Source: Anoxybacillus tengchongensis
GTDB lineage: Bacteria; Bacillota; Bacilli; Bacillales; Anoxybacillaceae
NCBI RefSeq assembly: GCF_014201585.1
Contig: NZ_JACHES010000007.1
Location: forward strand, 85,605-149,604
Direction: 5' to 3'
DNA: 64,000 bases
The notes under the pieces were generated by a model. The model ran no database searches, was not told where the DNA came from, and saw only the letters and a program-made list of their open reading frames with translations. How positions within the stretch are numbered: the stretch's first letter is position 1; the number at the start of each line of letters is the position of its first letter. Position numbers and translations under genes: made by a program. Of the stretch, positions 16,204 through 25,594 are shown one piece after another.

Positions 16204-16794
16204 CTAAATCCATTGTTTATTTTTTAAGTAAGAAATGATTTGTTGAACGCATTGGTCGATTGAATGTTGATCTGTATCGACGACAACATCTGGCGACAAC
16301 GGTGGCTCATATGGTGAGTCAATGCCGGTGAAGTCGCGAATTTCCCCATTTCGTGCTTTTTTATACAATCCTTTTGGATCGCGTTGTTCGCACGTTTCAA
16401 GTGGACAGCGGACATAAACTTCAACAAATTCATCTTGTTCGAGTTTACTACGAACGAGTTGGCGATCTTGGCGGAAAGGAGAAATAAAGGCCGTGAGCAC
16501 GATTTGACCGCTATCTACAAACAATTTCGCGACTTCGCCAATGCGACGAATATTTTCGGTGCGATCCTTCGCAGAGAAACCTAAGTCGCTATTTAAACCG
16601 TGACGCACGTTATCCCCATCAAGTACGTAACAGTGAATATTTTGTTCAAACAACGTTTTCGCGACTTCATTTGCTAATGTAGATTTCCCGGATCCTGATA
16701 GTCCCGTAAACCAAAGGACAAAACTATGATGGTTATTTTTCTTTCGGCGATCTTCTTTTGTTATACTTTCTTTATGCCAAATAATGTTCATCAT
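16204..16794 (-). CDS. cysC: Adenylylsulfate kinase
   Basis: CysC phosphorylates APS to PAPS. The P-loop is GLSGSGKST near residue 31; [28 protein letters not shown] and [19 protein letters not shown] follow as in all CysC. The length of 196 residues is standard. The ATG overlaps the end of sat by four bases, indicating coupled translation. Confidence 0.96.
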   Translation of the reverse strand: MMNIIWHKESITKEDRRKKNNHHSFVLWFTGLSGSGKSTLANEVAKTLFEQNIHCYVLDGDNVRHGLNSDLGFSAKDRTENIRRIGEVAKLFVDSGQIVLTAFISPFRQDRQLVRSKLEQDEFVEVYVRCPLETCEQRDPKGLYKKARNGEIRDFTGIDSPYEPPLSPDVVVDTDQHSIDQCVQQIISYLKNKQWI

Positions 16795-17867
16795 CGCCCA
16801 CCTCCGACCGTTTGTAAACCATCCATGAGCACACGCACCACTTCAGGTCGGCTAAATGTACTTGGCGGCATCTCACCGGCGCGCAACATCTCTCGTACTT
16901 TTGTGCCGGAAAGGACGACATGAGCTGTCGCATCATGCGGGCACGTTTTTGTTGACGCCATCGCTTCGCATTTTGTGCAGTAAAAGCTATGCTCGAAAAA
17001 GAGAGGAGTAATGCCGAGTTCTTCGTTTGTAAACTGCAAGAAAATTTTTTGGGCATCGTATGTGCCGTAATAGTTGCCAACTCCCGCGTGATCGCGACCG
17101 ACAATAAAATGTGTGCAGCCGAAGTTTTTACGTACGAGTGCGTGGAAAATGGCTTCACGTGGCCCAGCATAGCGCATGGCAGCTGTAAATACCCCAAGAA
17201 AAACGCGGTCTTTCGGATAATAATGCTCAAGCAATACTTGATAACTTTTTAAACGAATGTCTGCTGGGATGTCGTCCTCTTTTGTTTCGCCAACGAGCGG
17301 ATTTAAATAAAGACCATCGACAATTTCAAGTGCACATTTTTGAATGTATTCATGAGCACGGTGAACGGGATTACGTGTTTGAAATCCAACGATTGTTTTC
17401 CAGCCAAGCTCTGCAAATCGTTGTTTTGTTTCTTTAGGGGTGAAAAAGAATGGCGAAAAAACTCCTTTGTCTGTTTCACGTACGAGCGCCACACGTCCAG
17501 CAACATATACATTTGGTTTTTCAAATAACTTTTTGACGCCAGGGTGTGTCAAATCTTCCGTCTGGTACACAAGAAGCGCTTCTTTTCGTTTATCTGGTTG
17601 ATATATATCTTGCACTTCCATGGTGCCGTATACCGTTTGGTTAAAAACGAGCTCGACTTCATCCCCAAGTGATAGTTGTTTCGCTTGTTGTTCGGTTACC
17701 GCAAGTGTAATAGGGATGCTCCAGATGGCTCCGCTTGTTAGCCGCATCGTTTCAACAACTGACTCATAATCGTCTTTTCCTAAAAAACCAGTAAGCGGTG
17801 CATAGCCACCAATCGCAAGTAATTCAAGGTCACTTAATTCTGCTTTACTTAATACAATTTGTTTCAT
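16791..17867 (-). CDS. sat: Sulfate adenylyltransferase, short N-terminus
   Basis: Sat forms APS from ATP and sulfate. Active-site motifs are intact: [27 protein letters not shown] and the Cys-rich [18 protein letters not shown]. The protein has 358 residues; Bacillus and Geobacillus enzymes have about 380-390. The first 25 or so residues of the family, including a conserved HGG segment, are absent. An in-frame TAA lies two codons before the ATG, so no longer start exists. The SD is GGGGG. Whether the short form is fully active cannot be told from the sequence. Confidence 0.95.
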   Translation of the reverse strand: MKQIVLSKAELSDLELLAIGGYAPLTGFLGKDDYESVVETMRLTSGAIWSIPITLAVTEQQAKQLSLGDEVELVFNQTVYGTMEVQDIYQPDKRKEALLVYQTEDLTHPGVKKLFEKPNVYVAGRVALVRETDKGVFSPFFFTPKETKQRFAELGWKTIVGFQTRNPVHRAHEYIQKCALEIVDGLYLNPLVGETKEDDIPADIRLKSYQVLLEHYYPKDRVFLGVFTAAMRYAGPREAIFHALVRKNFGCTHFIVGRDHAGVGNYYGTYDAQKIFLQFTNEELGITPLFFEHSFYCTKCEAMASTKTCPHDATAHVVLSGTKVREMLRAGEMPPSTFSRPEVVRVLMDGLQTVGGGR

Positions 17868-17911
17868 TTTTTATGCCCCCTAAACTTATTATCCTTATAA
17901 AATAACTAGGA

Positions 17912-18961
17912 TTAAATACCGCCACCATGCTCGTGAAATGAACGACGTTCCTCTGTAATCGTCTTTTTTAAACTAATCGTGCCGAGTGTGGCGAAGCAAA
18001 CGCTAACGATTGCAATTGCTGTGTAAACATCGCTATGAAGCAATAACTTAATTAAACTATATGAAACTGCTAAGGCAAAAATAGGAGAGACTACCCATAC
18101 TTTCAGCACTTGAATAACAATTTGCTTTTGCCAAATCGAAAAGCCGCTTTTTGTTGTGCCGATGCCGATAATAGCTGATGTCGTGATTTGTGTGAGCGGA
18201 ACGGGGAGACCAAAAAGAGATGAAACGATAACGAGCGTTGCCCCGATTCCTGAAATAATGCATCCTTCTAGTTGGGAAAAAGTCGTAATTTTTTTTCCGT
18301 TCGTCTCTAACACGCGACTTCCAAGTAAAAGAGCCCCAAGTGCGACGAACAATCCACCAAAAATAATACCGTGATGGACAGATAATAAACCGGCTCCAAC
18401 GAGAGGACCGACGGCGTTGGCAACATTGTTCATTCCTGCCGAAAATGCCTCAAAAAATCCAGCGATAATAAGTAAAAAGCCGACCCATTTGTTTTGTTTC
18501 AATGTTTTTCCTTTTAGCCATTTGCTAATGAAAAAAGCTAAAGAAAATGCAGCAAGTGGTGTAATGAGCCAAAATGATACGATCCAAAGAAGCTTGCTGA
18601 TGTACAAGCTTTGGTACGCAATGCCTGCACCAACGACCGCCCCAACTGTAATTTCGCTCGTTGATAACGGAATGCCGAGCACGTTGGCGGCAAATAGCGA
18701 AATGGTTGCCGCTGCTAAAACGATGACGACAAGGTCTGTTTTTAAAATCGATGTTGGAACGATGCCAGAACCGATCGTCTTAACAACTTCCCCACCGCTT
18801 AAGCTGCCGAGAAAAATGGCAACGGCACATATAAATAAAGCGACTCGTTTATTTGACAATGTGCCCGAACCGTAAGCAGCTCCCATTGTTGCTGCAGCAC
18901 CGCTTCCGCCAATGTTCATCGCAAAGAAAAAAGCGATAATAAAAGCAATTGTAACCAACAC
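17912..18961 (-). CDS. cysP: Sulfate permease, PiT family (CysP)
   Basis: CysP is the PiT-type sulfate:proton symporter of the B. subtilis cysH operon. The 349-residue protein has about ten membrane helices and duplicated PiT signatures, FFAMNIGGSGAAATMGAAYG and FSAGMNNVANAVGPLVGAG. I chose GTG 18961, which follows AAGGAGGGGAAG; the frame extends upstream into cysH but without a ribosome site. Its place between cysH and sat supports sulfate over phosphate as substrate. Confidence 0.92.
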   Translation of the reverse strand: MLVTIAFIIAFFFAMNIGGSGAAATMGAAYGSGTLSNKRVALFICAVAIFLGSLSGGEVVKTIGSGIVPTSILKTDLVVIVLAAATISLFAANVLGIPLSTSEITVGAVVGAGIAYQSLYISKLLWIVSFWLITPLAAFSLAFFISKWLKGKTLKQNKWVGFLLIIAGFFEAFSAGMNNVANAVGPLVGAGLLSVHHGIIFGGLFVALGALLLGSRVLETNGKKITTFSQLEGCIISGIGATLVIVSSLFGLPVPLTQITTSAIIGIGTTKSGFSIWQKQIVIQVLKVWVVSPIFALAVSYSLIKLLLHSDVYTAIAIVSVCFATLGTISLKKTITEERRSFHEHGGGI

Positions 18962-18971
18962 CTTCCCCTCC

Positions 18972-19679
18972 TTACGACTCGTGCAAGCCACACTCTGTTT
19001 TTCTTAGTCCAGCCCATCGGCCTGAACGTAAATCTTCTTCCATATAGGCAGGGGATGTACATGGTGCACAACCGATGCTTGGATATCCGCGATCATGAAG
19101 TGGATTGTAGGAAAGATGGTGGCCATGCACGTAGCGCCAAACGTCTTTCCATGTCCAATGAATAAGTGGGCAAACTTTAATGTTGTGAAACTTTTTATCG
19201 AGATTAATAAATTCAACATGTTGTCGCGTTGGCGATTGCTCGCGGCGCAGTCCGGAGATCCACGCTTTTTTCCCTGTCATCGCTTGACGAAGGGGAACAA
19301 TTTTTCTTATTTCGCAACATTTGTTCGGATCCCTCTTCCAAAGTTCAGCTCCTAATTGTTTTTCTTGTTCCTCAAGCGATAACGTAGGTGTTTGTAAATG
19401 AATACGTAAACGTGGGTACGCCTCTTTTACGCGTTCGATTGTTTCATACGTTTCAGAAAAATGTAAGTTTGTATCGAGAAACACAATTCCAGCATCGTCA
19501 CGCACTTGGGAAATAAGATCGATTAGCACGATCCCTTCAATCCCGAAACTGCACGCATATAAAAGGTCCTCACCGTAATGGTCATAAGCCCATGTGAGCA
19601 CGTGTAATGCCCCTTTTTCATTATTGTCTATAGGAAAAGTAGGTTTTTGTTCACTATCCCACGTTTCATACGTAATCAT
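18972..19679 (-). CDS. cysH: APS/PAPS reductase
   Basis: CysH reduces adenylylsulfate (and/or PAPS) to sulfite with thioredoxin. The 235-residue protein has [16 protein letters not shown], the CC pair in [12 protein letters not shown] and a second CAPC pair, which together ligate a [4Fe-4S] cluster in APS-type reductases, and the catalytic tail ECGLHES. It is the first gene of the seven-gene sulfate operon, 30 or fewer bases from its promoter region. Confidence 0.95.
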   Translation of the reverse strand: MITYETWDSEQKPTFPIDNNEKGALHVLTWAYDHYGEDLLYACSFGIEGIVLIDLISQVRDDAGIVFLDTNLHFSETYETIERVKEAYPRLRIHLQTPTLSLEEQEKQLGAELWKRDPNKCCEIRKIVPLRQAMTGKKAWISGLRREQSPTRQHVEFINLDKKFHNIKVCPLIHWTWKDVWRYVHGHHLSYNPLHDRGYPSIGCAPCTSPAYMEEDLRSGRWAGLRKTECGLHES

Positions 19680-19728
19680 GTCTCATCTCTCCTTCGTATT
19701 CATCTTCCTTTCTGTTTGATTGTTTTAA

Positions 19729-19756
19729 ATTTTAACACAATTCACTCGAATGTCAA
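19729..19756 (-). promoter_or_regulatory. Sigma-A promoter of the cysH operon
   Basis: On the minus strand TTGACA (19756-19751), a 16-bp spacer and TAAAAT (19734-19729) give a near-consensus promoter about 50 bp before cysH. No SAM riboswitch is visible in the short leader. Confidence 0.75.
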
Positions 19757-19863
19757 TCCTAGTTTTTCTATCGGAATTTATTTTTTAAAAAAACGTCATG
19801 GCAAATGAAAAGAAACATGATTATACTGTTTGTATGGGAGATGTTGAAGGGAGTGGAGTATGT

Positions 19864-20841
19864 TTGCGACTCATTTTATTAGAAGAATACGATGAGCGAA
19901 CGATGGAATTGGCACGTCCGATTTATGATCGCCATCGTCGTGTGTTATTAGCAACAGGAAGAAAAATTCATCCAAAATATGTCGAACGACTAAAACAAAT
20001 GGATATTCGTTACGTATTCGTAGAAGACGCGGTATCGGAAGGGATCACGTTGGAAGAGTTACTTGATATGCCATCGTGGATGGATGCGATTGAAGTTGTT
20101 CAGCAATCGTTTGATGCTGTACGAAAGGGCGAAGAATTACCGCTTCGTTCGTTGTTTAAACTAGCGGTAAAACTCGTTGATGAAGTGAAAAAAAGAAAAG
20201 TATTAGCCGTCATTCCAGCGACATCGCTTGCGATGGACATGCAACCGTACGCTCATGCGGTCAACGTTGCCTTATTGTCATTGCAGTTAGGGAAAAAGAT
20301 GAATTTCAACGATTTACAATTACGTGACGTAGCGATAGGAGCATTGTTTCACGATGTTGGAAAAGAAATAGAAGGCGAAGAGCATCATACAGTAAAAGGC
20401 TTTGAATATTTACGCAAAGAGCGGGAAATGAGTTTATTATGCGCGCATATGGCGTATCAACATCATGAACATGCGGACGGCTCAGGTACGCCACGCGGAT
20501 TGAAAGAAGCGAATATTCATTTGTACGCTCAAATTTGTGCGATCGCCAACGAATATGAAAATTTAATTTCTTCCGAATTTGTGCCACCGCATGAAGCGCT
20601 TGAAATTATTATGGCGCGGAGTGGTATTCGATATAGTCAACAGCTTGTGCGGCTGTTTGTTGATACGATCCCTGCTTATTTGCCAGGAACAACAGTGAAA
20701 ATGAGCGACGGAAGAAACGCCATCGTGACAAAAATTGTCGAACATATGCAACGCCCGTATATACGATATATGGATACGCACGAAGAAATTGCGCTGGCAG
20801 ATCATCCGTCGCTACTTATTGTAGGAGAGGCGATTTTATAA
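19864..20841 (+). CDS. HD-GYP-like protein with altered GYP motif
   Basis: The C-terminal half is an HD-GYP-type phosphohydrolase domain: HAVNVALLSLQLGKK, LFHDVGKE, HHTVKGFEYLR and AYQHHEHADGSGTPRG. In true c-di-GMP phosphodiesterases the last motif reads GYP; here it is GTP, so c-di-GMP cleavage is uncertain. The first 110 residues resemble the N-terminal part of Bacillaceae HD-GYP proteins. I chose TTG 19864 because GGAG lies five bases upstream and RLILLEEYDERTM is the usual family start; upstream ATGs at 19798 and 19834 lack a ribosome site. Confidence 0.75.
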   Translation: MRLILLEEYDERTMELARPIYDRHRRVLLATGRKIHPKYVERLKQMDIRYVFVEDAVSEGITLEELLDMPSWMDAIEVVQQSFDAVRKGEELPLRSLFKLAVKLVDEVKKRKVLAVIPATSLAMDMQPYAHAVNVALLSLQLGKKMNFNDLQLRDVAIGALFHDVGKEIEGEEHHTVKGFEYLRKEREMSLLCAHMAYQHHEHADGSGTPRGLKEANIHLYAQICAIANEYENLISSEFVPPHEALEIIMARSGIRYSQQLVRLFVDTIPAYLPGTTVKMSDGRNAIVTKIVEHMQRPYIRYMDTHEEIALADHPSLLIVGEAIL

Positions 20842-21054
20842 TTTTTTTCGCAAGTTCCCAAGCTCTTCAGCGATCGCTTGCATTTCGCTTGGACTAAATG
20901 ATTGCTTTCTCATCACCATATCGTATATATCTTTTAATTCATCGTATAGTTGTTCATCAAAATGGTCCGGTTTAATGGCATCAAAATTTAATACTTTTAG
21001 CTTTTCCTTTATTTGCTCGATCATTTGTTCAACTGATAAATGCACATTCGTCAT
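20836..21054 (-). CDS. yfkK: UPF0435 family protein YfkK
   Basis: This short protein matches B. subtilis YfkK through MIEQIKEKLKVLN, YDELKDIYDMVM and SFSPSEMQAIAEELGNLR. The function of the family is unknown. ATG 21054 gives 72 residues, the family length; a GTG four codons in has better ribosome-site spacing (AAAGGA), so the exact start is open. It converges on the HD-GYP-like gene with a six-base overlap. Confidence 0.85.
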   Translation of the reverse strand: MTNVHLSVEQMIEQIKEKLKVLNFDAIKPDHFDEQLYDELKDIYDMVMRKQSFSPSEMQAIAEELGNLRKKL

Positions 21055-21111
21055 CCTTTCATGGGTGATTTCGTTCATTGTATCATTGTTTTATATGTGA
21101 GGTGAAGTGAA

Positions 21112-21582
21112 ATGATTCGCGTATTATTCGTTTGTTTAGGAAATATTTGTCGTTCTCCGATGGCGGAAGCTGTCTTTCGTTATCTTGTAAAACAAGAGGG
21201 GCTTGATCATGTCATTTCTGTTGATTCGGCAGGAACAGGTGATTGGCATGTGGGTAAACCGCCACATCGTGGAACTCAGCGTATTTTAACGGAAAAACAA
21301 ATTGATTTTACAGGGTTAAAAGCACGTCAAATTTCAAAAGAAGATTTCCATACATTTGATTATATTATTGGAATGGATAGCGAAAATATCGCTCATCTTC
21401 GTCGCCTTGTCGGCGATCAGTCGGAAGCTATGATTGCCCGTTTTATGGATTTTGTGCCAAACCGTCGCGTAGACGATGTCCCGGATCCGTACTTTACAGG
21501 AAATTTTGAAGAAGTGTACGAATTAGTCGAAGAAGGATGTAAACATATATTAGAGCGAATAAAACGGGATCATTCGTTATAA
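21112..21582 (+). CDS. yfkJ: Low-molecular-weight protein tyrosine phosphatase YfkJ
   Basis: The active-site loop CLGNICRS (Cys8-X5-Arg14) and the general-acid Asp in VPDPYF identify an LMW-PTP. It hydrolyses phosphotyrosine, and in Bacillus possibly phosphoarginine or other stress-linked substrates. The 156-residue length is standard. ATG follows GAGGTGAAGTGA. It leads the yfkJ-yfkI-yfkH operon; in B. subtilis these genes belong to the general stress response. Confidence 0.94.
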   Translation: MIRVLFVCLGNICRSPMAEAVFRYLVKQEGLDHVISVDSAGTGDWHVGKPPHRGTQRILTEKQIDFTGLKARQISKEDFHTFDYIIGMDSENIAHLRRLVGDQSEAMIARFMDFVPNRRVDDVPDPYFTGNFEEVYELVEEGCKHILERIKRDHSL

Positions 21583-21595
21583 GGAGGTAACCGTG

Positions 21596-21859
21596 ATGGG
21601 GAAGGGGAAATGGATTGCATTAGCAGGCATAGCTTTGTTGTTAGCTGATAAAAAAACAAGACAATTCGTTAAAGAAACGTGTCGTGAGTGGATGGATAGC
21701 GTAGAAGAAATAAAAGAGACCGTTCATCAAACGAGACAACATGTGGACGAAATGATGAATGATTTGCAGTTTATTGTGAATAAACTAAGTGAAGTAAAAG
21801 AAACAACACCGCAAGTGATGGAGTGGATTGGAGAGCTAATTCGCAAACGCTCCACATAA
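21596..21859 (+). CDS. yfkI: YfkI-like small protein
   Basis: An 87-residue protein with a short hydrophobic N-terminus (WIALAGIALLLA) and a charged helical remainder, resembling YtxH-type anchored coiled-coil proteins. AAGGAGG lies eight bases before ATG 21596; GTG 21593 is also possible. Its position between yfkJ and yfkH supports the YfkI assignment; function unknown. Confidence 0.7.
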   Translation: MGKGKWIALAGIALLLADKKTRQFVKETCREWMDSVEEIKETVHQTRQHVDEMMNDLQFIVNKLSEVKETTPQVMEWIGELIRKRST

Positions 21860-21870
21860 GGAGCGAGGTG

Positions 21871-22713
21871 GTGAGAAAGATGGTTATTAGCTTTTCTGTT
21901 GTTCGCGAACTAATGAAACGGTTTGATGAAGATGAAGTTTTTGACTTATCCGCTGAGTTGGCATATTTCTTTTTGCTTTCTTTATTTCCATTTTTACTGT
22001 TTCTATTGACATTTTTATCATATTTGCCGATTCCGCATGAAGATGTGATCTCCTTTTTAAGTCAATATGCCCCAAGCGAAACGGCACATTTAATCGAGAC
22101 AAACGTGAAACAGCTGATGGAATCGCAAAGTGGAAAATGGTTGTCCTTTAGCGTTCTCGCAACGGTGTGGGCTGCATCAAATGGCATGTCGGCCATTATT
22201 CGCGCCTTAAACCGTGCATACGATGTGAAAGAAACGCGTTCTTTTTTCGTTTCGCGTGGCGTTTCGATTTTACTTACATTTGCAATGATTTTTGTCATTA
22301 TTGTTGCCCTTGTTTTTCCTGTATTCGGTAAAATGATTGGTACATTTCTTTTTTCATCGTTTGGGCTCTCCGACGTGTTTTTGCACGTATGGGAAACACT
22401 TCGCTGGTTTGTGAGCTTTGTCATTTTATTTTTTGTTTTTTCTGTGTTATACGTTTTTGCGCCGAGCAAATATGTTCGATTTCGTGATGTGTGGAGTGGA
22501 TCACTATTTGCGACGGTTGGTTGGATGATTGTTTCGCTTGCTTTTTCGTATTATGTGAATCAATTTGGTAACTATTCTGCTATGTATGGTAGCCTCGGTG
22601 GCATTATTGCATTGATGGTTTGGTTTTATTTATCGGGAATGATGATTGTATTAGGTGGAGAGTTAAATGCCATTTTTTGTTGTAAACGAGAAGGGAAAAT
22701 GCGCATTCGGTAG
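21871..22713 (+). CDS. yfkH: YihY/UPF0761 family membrane protein YfkH
   Basis: A protein of about 280 residues with six membrane helices and YihY motifs (LSAELAYFFLLSLFPFLLF, WAASNGMSAIIRALNRAY, MVWFYLSGMMIVLGGELNA). The family was once called BrkB/ribonuclease BN; its true function is unknown. GTG 21871 has AAGGAG at seven-base spacing; ATG 21880 is an alternative. It overlaps no neighbour and ends the yfkJIH operon. Confidence 0.88.
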   Translation: MRKMVISFSVVRELMKRFDEDEVFDLSAELAYFFLLSLFPFLLFLLTFLSYLPIPHEDVISFLSQYAPSETAHLIETNVKQLMESQSGKWLSFSVLATVWAASNGMSAIIRALNRAYDVKETRSFFVSRGVSILLTFAMIFVIIVALVFPVFGKMIGTFLFSSFGLSDVFLHVWETLRWFVSFVILFFVFSVLYVFAPSKYVRFRDVWSGSLFATVGWMIVSLAFSYYVNQFGNYSAMYGSLGGIIALMVWFYLSGMMIVLGGELNAIFCCKREGKMRIR

Positions 22714-22784
22714 TCATTTCCTCACATAAAAAAAGTTGTACAAACCACATTAAAAGTGAAGGCGGTTATGAAGGGGGCATATAT

Positions 22785-22889
22785 GTGACGAAAAAAACGA
22801 AAAAAGATGGCGGGACAAAGCAAAAAGGAAAAAGCCGTCCGAAACATAAAACAAGCAGTAGCGCAAACGGACAAAACGGATACCATTAA
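22785..22889 (+). CDS. Short, very basic hypothetical protein
   Basis: GTG 22785 behind AAGGGGG opens a 34-codon frame rich in Lys and Ser/Gly/Asn (MTKKTKKDGGTKQKGKSRPK at the start, ending NGQNGYH). A terminator follows within five bases, which supports a real gene. The composition resembles small spore-associated or nucleic-acid-binding peptides, but I do not recognise a family. Confidence 0.5.
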   Translation: MTKKTKKDGGTKQKGKSRPKHKTSSSANGQNGYH

Positions 22890-22893
22890 AAAG

Positions 22894-22924
22894 AAGAGGG
22901 ATGTGTTGCACATCCCTCTTTATT
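22894..22924 (+). terminator. Strong terminator after the yfkH region
   Basis: The 12-bp perfect stem AAGAGGGATGTG/CACATCCCTCTT (22894-22905 with 22909-22920) has a 3-base loop. It also reads as a hairpin at the end of the minus-strand gene. Confidence 0.85.
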
Positions 22925-23066
22925 CTGCGATTTCTTCGTAATGGTAGTATGTTTGGTTGTAAATATGCTCGATTTCTGCATCTGTCATGTAGATGAGTTG
23001 TTCTTGATTAAAGCTACGCAATTTTGTAATAAATTCAATCATATTTTTTCTTTCTTCTCTGCTCAT
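22920..23066 (-). CDS. BH0509-type small protein
   Basis: A 48-residue frame from ATG 23066, with GGGGAG ten bases upstream. The sequence MSREERKNMIEFITKLR followed by MTDAEIEHIYNQTY and a YEEIAE ending matches the BH0509 family of small Bacillaceae proteins of unknown function, which may be sporulation-related. The TAA lies in the terminator shared with the opposite strand. Confidence 0.7.
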   Translation of the reverse strand: MSREERKNMIEFITKLRSFNQEQLIYMTDAEIEHIYNQTYYHYEEIAE

Positions 23067-23131
23067 TATCATCGCTCTCCCCTCTGTTTTAAAACAGTTT
23101 ATTTTGTTTAATTGTATTATATAACAGAGGG

Positions 23132-24304
23132 TTAAAAAACGTCAATGTTTTTTTCGTGTTTTTCCGAAAAATATTTTGAAAATTTTGTGAACGGTCGTTG
23201 GGCAAGTAGTAAAAGAAGTAAAAAGCAGCTAATGCTAATGAAAAACGATTGGTCTTGATGTTGTAGTACAACACCGCCGATGGCAGGACCACATATGCTA
23301 CCAACGCTGTATAACATTCCGCACAAAATGTTGCCGACAGGAAGAAGCGATTTCGGCAATAAGTCTGTCATATACGCCATGCCAAGTGAAAAAAGCGAAC
23401 CGACAAACATGCCAGCAATCAAAAAGGTTGTTGTCAATTGCACTGGGGAAGTGAACCACTGTGCAATCATAAAACAAATGGCTCCAATGGTTAACGAAAC
23501 GACAATCATCGTTTTTCGTGAAAAACGGTCGCTCAATGTGCCGAGCGGAAGTTGAAAAGCGATCCCGCCAAGCGCAAACGCTGGGAGCATCATGGCGACT
23601 GTCTCAACGTTTAAGCCTTGTCGCAACGCATAAACAGGAAACATGCTATGAAGTGATGCCTCTAAAAAGCCATAGCCAAACGGCAACAACAATGCGGGCC
23701 ATGCTTGTTTCCAAGCATGAAAAAAGCGAACTGCTCCGATTTTCTCGGCCTCGCTCGTTTGTGGATACGTATGTGGTAGGAAAAATAATAATATCCATCC
23801 ACATAAGCTAAGCAATGATGAAACGATAAACGGTAACGCTTCGTGCATGTGAACGAGCGGAACGAGAAGTGGTCCGATCATAAAACCAACGCCAAACGAT
23901 AAACCATACAACGAAATGTTGCGACCGCGTCGATGAATAGGGGAGGCGTATGTAATCCACGTTTGCGAACCGAAGTGAAGAATATGATCACCAATTCCGA
24001 TTAACAAACGAAGAACAAACCAAAACGATAACGATGATGACATTGGAAACATCGCTAAAGAAACGATGACGATCGCCACACCGATTATCATGAAACGTTT
24101 AAAGCCGTAGCGACGAAGCGGACGTTCTAAAAACGGAGAAACGATTAGAACTCCGATATACATCGCTGTCGCATGTATGCCACTAAGTGAGGAATGTACA
24201 CCGTCCTGCTCAAAAATGACAGAAATAAGCGGTAACAATAGTCCTTGAGAAAGACCTGAAATCATGACAATGCTAATTAAAATAAAAAAATGACGTTGTT
24301 GCAT
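23132..24304 (-). CDS. yfkF: Major facilitator superfamily transporter YfkF
   Basis: The start ATG 24304 (390 residues) has GGAGG five bases upstream; the longer frame is not supported. Twelve hydrophobic segments and the MFS loop 2-3 and 8-9 motifs (ERPLRRYGFKRFM, GTLSDRFSRKTMI) mark a drug-efflux type MFS permease. The position between yfkH and chaA matches B. subtilis yfkF. The substrate is unknown. Confidence 0.88.
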   Translation of the reverse strand: MQQRHFFILISIVMISGLSQGLLLPLISVIFEQDGVHSSLSGIHATAMYIGVLIVSPFLERPLRRYGFKRFMIIGVAIVIVSLAMFPMSSSLSFWFVLRLLIGIGDHILHFGSQTWITYASPIHRRGRNISLYGLSFGVGFMIGPLLVPLVHMHEALPFIVSSLLSLCGWILLFFLPHTYPQTSEAEKIGAVRFFHAWKQAWPALLLPFGYGFLEASLHSMFPVYALRQGLNVETVAMMLPAFALGGIAFQLPLGTLSDRFSRKTMIVVSLTIGAICFMIAQWFTSPVQLTTTFLIAGMFVGSLFSLGMAYMTDLLPKSLLPVGNILCGMLYSVGSICGPAIGGVVLQHQDQSFFISISCFLLLLLLAQRPFTKFSKYFSEKHEKNIDVF

Positions 24305-24444
24305 AGTTTCCTCCTGTAACGTGTTCGCTACGTTCGATGTTAAAATGTTTGATGAAAAGAAGCAATAAAAAAGAAAGATGAAAGCAAAAATGAATTTGTG
24401 TAAAATATGGTTGATATTCCATAAATGAAAAAGGGGACGATTCG

Positions 24445-25494
24445 ATGGAACGCATCTTTTTTTTATTGACGGCGATTGGTGTGCCGCTTTCTGTTGCAGG
24501 AAGTTTGCTTCATTGGCCCGCAGCACCGATGTTTGTCGTTTACTGTGTTACCATTATTGCACTTGCTAGTTATATGGGGCGAGCGACAGAAAGCTTGGCG
24601 ATTGTGGCAGGACCGCGCATTGGCGGTTTGTTAAATGCGACATTTGGCAATGCGGTAGAACTCATCATTTCGATTTTTGCGCTAAAAGCTGGATTAGTTG
24701 GTGTCGTGCTTGCATCGTTAACCGGCTCTGTGCTTGGTAACTTACTGCTTGTGGCAGGCTTATCGTTTTTTGTCGGCGGTTTAAAATATAAACGGCAATC
24801 ATTCAACGTATATGATGCGCGCCATAACGCAGGACTATTAACGTTTGCCATTTTAGTTGCCTTTGTCATTCCAGAAGTGTTTTCGATGACGATGAATGAA
24901 CAAAAGACGCTGTCGTTAAGCGTAGGCATTTCAGTCATTATGATTGTGCTCTATTTAGCTGCACTATATTTTAAACTCGTGACGCATCGCGGTGTATATC
25001 AACATAAAGAAGATGAAGAAGAACGTGAAGAACCGGAATGGTCAAAAGGAAGAGCGATGCTTATTTTAGCGCTTGCTACTGCAGCTGTGGCATATGTATC
25101 AGAAAGCTTAGTTCATACGTTTGAAGTTGTGGCCCATTCATTTGGCTGGAGCGAACTGTTTATCGGTGTCATTATTGTCGCTATTGTCGGAAATGCCGCT
25201 GAACATGCTTCCGCCATTATTATGGCATACAAAAATAAAATGAACGTCGCTGTTGAAATTGCCATTGGTTCAACGCTTCAAATTGCGATGTTTGTTGCGC
25301 CTGTATTAGTGCTTGTATCGCTTGCATTCCCGACGAAAATGGCGCTCGTCTTTACGCTCCCAGAACTTGTTGCAATGGTGACAGCGGTATTGTTGACAAT
25401 TGTGCTTTCGAACGATGGAGATACGAACTGGTTTGAAGGAGCGACATTGCTTGGAGCGTATATGATTATGGGAATCGGATTTTATTTGTTGTAA
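24445..25494 (+). CDS. chaA: Calcium/proton antiporter ChaA/YfkE
   Basis: A CaCA-family (CAX) exchanger of 349 residues with about eleven helices. The two alpha repeats are intact: GLLNATFGNAVELIISIFAL and GVIIVAIVGNAAEHASAIIM, whose acidic residues bind Ca2+. An acidic loop (EDEEEREEPEW) separates the two halves, as in YfkE. ATG 24445 follows AAAGGGG. It extrudes Ca2+ in exchange for protons. Confidence 0.95.
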   Translation: MERIFFLLTAIGVPLSVAGSLLHWPAAPMFVVYCVTIIALASYMGRATESLAIVAGPRIGGLLNATFGNAVELIISIFALKAGLVGVVLASLTGSVLGNLLLVAGLSFFVGGLKYKRQSFNVYDARHNAGLLTFAILVAFVIPEVFSMTMNEQKTLSLSVGISVIMIVLYLAALYFKLVTHRGVYQHKEDEEEREEPEWSKGRAMLILALATAAVAYVSESLVHTFEVVAHSFGWSELFIGVIIVAIVGNAAEHASAIIMAYKNKMNVAVEIAIGSTLQIAMFVAPVLVLVSLAFPTKMALVFTLPELVAMVTAVLLTIVLSNDGDTNWFEGATLLGAYMIMGIGFYLL

Positions 25495-25525
25495 TCCGTC
25501 AGCAGTTGCTGGCGGATTTTTTTTG
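25493..25525 (+). terminator. Terminator of chaA
   Basis: A 12-bp stem (25493-25504 with 25507-25518, one G-U pair) is followed by eight T and begins at the stop codon. Confidence 0.9.
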
Positions 25526-25594
25526 TGAAGAGGATAAATTATTTACTTTTGAAAAAAATAACGATGAACGACGTAAAAAGAAAGGAGTCTGCGC

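Noticed and set aside
19680-19797. SAM (S-box) riboswitch before the cysH operon
   Set aside because: The leader between the promoter and cysH is only about 50 nt and has no S-box motifs.
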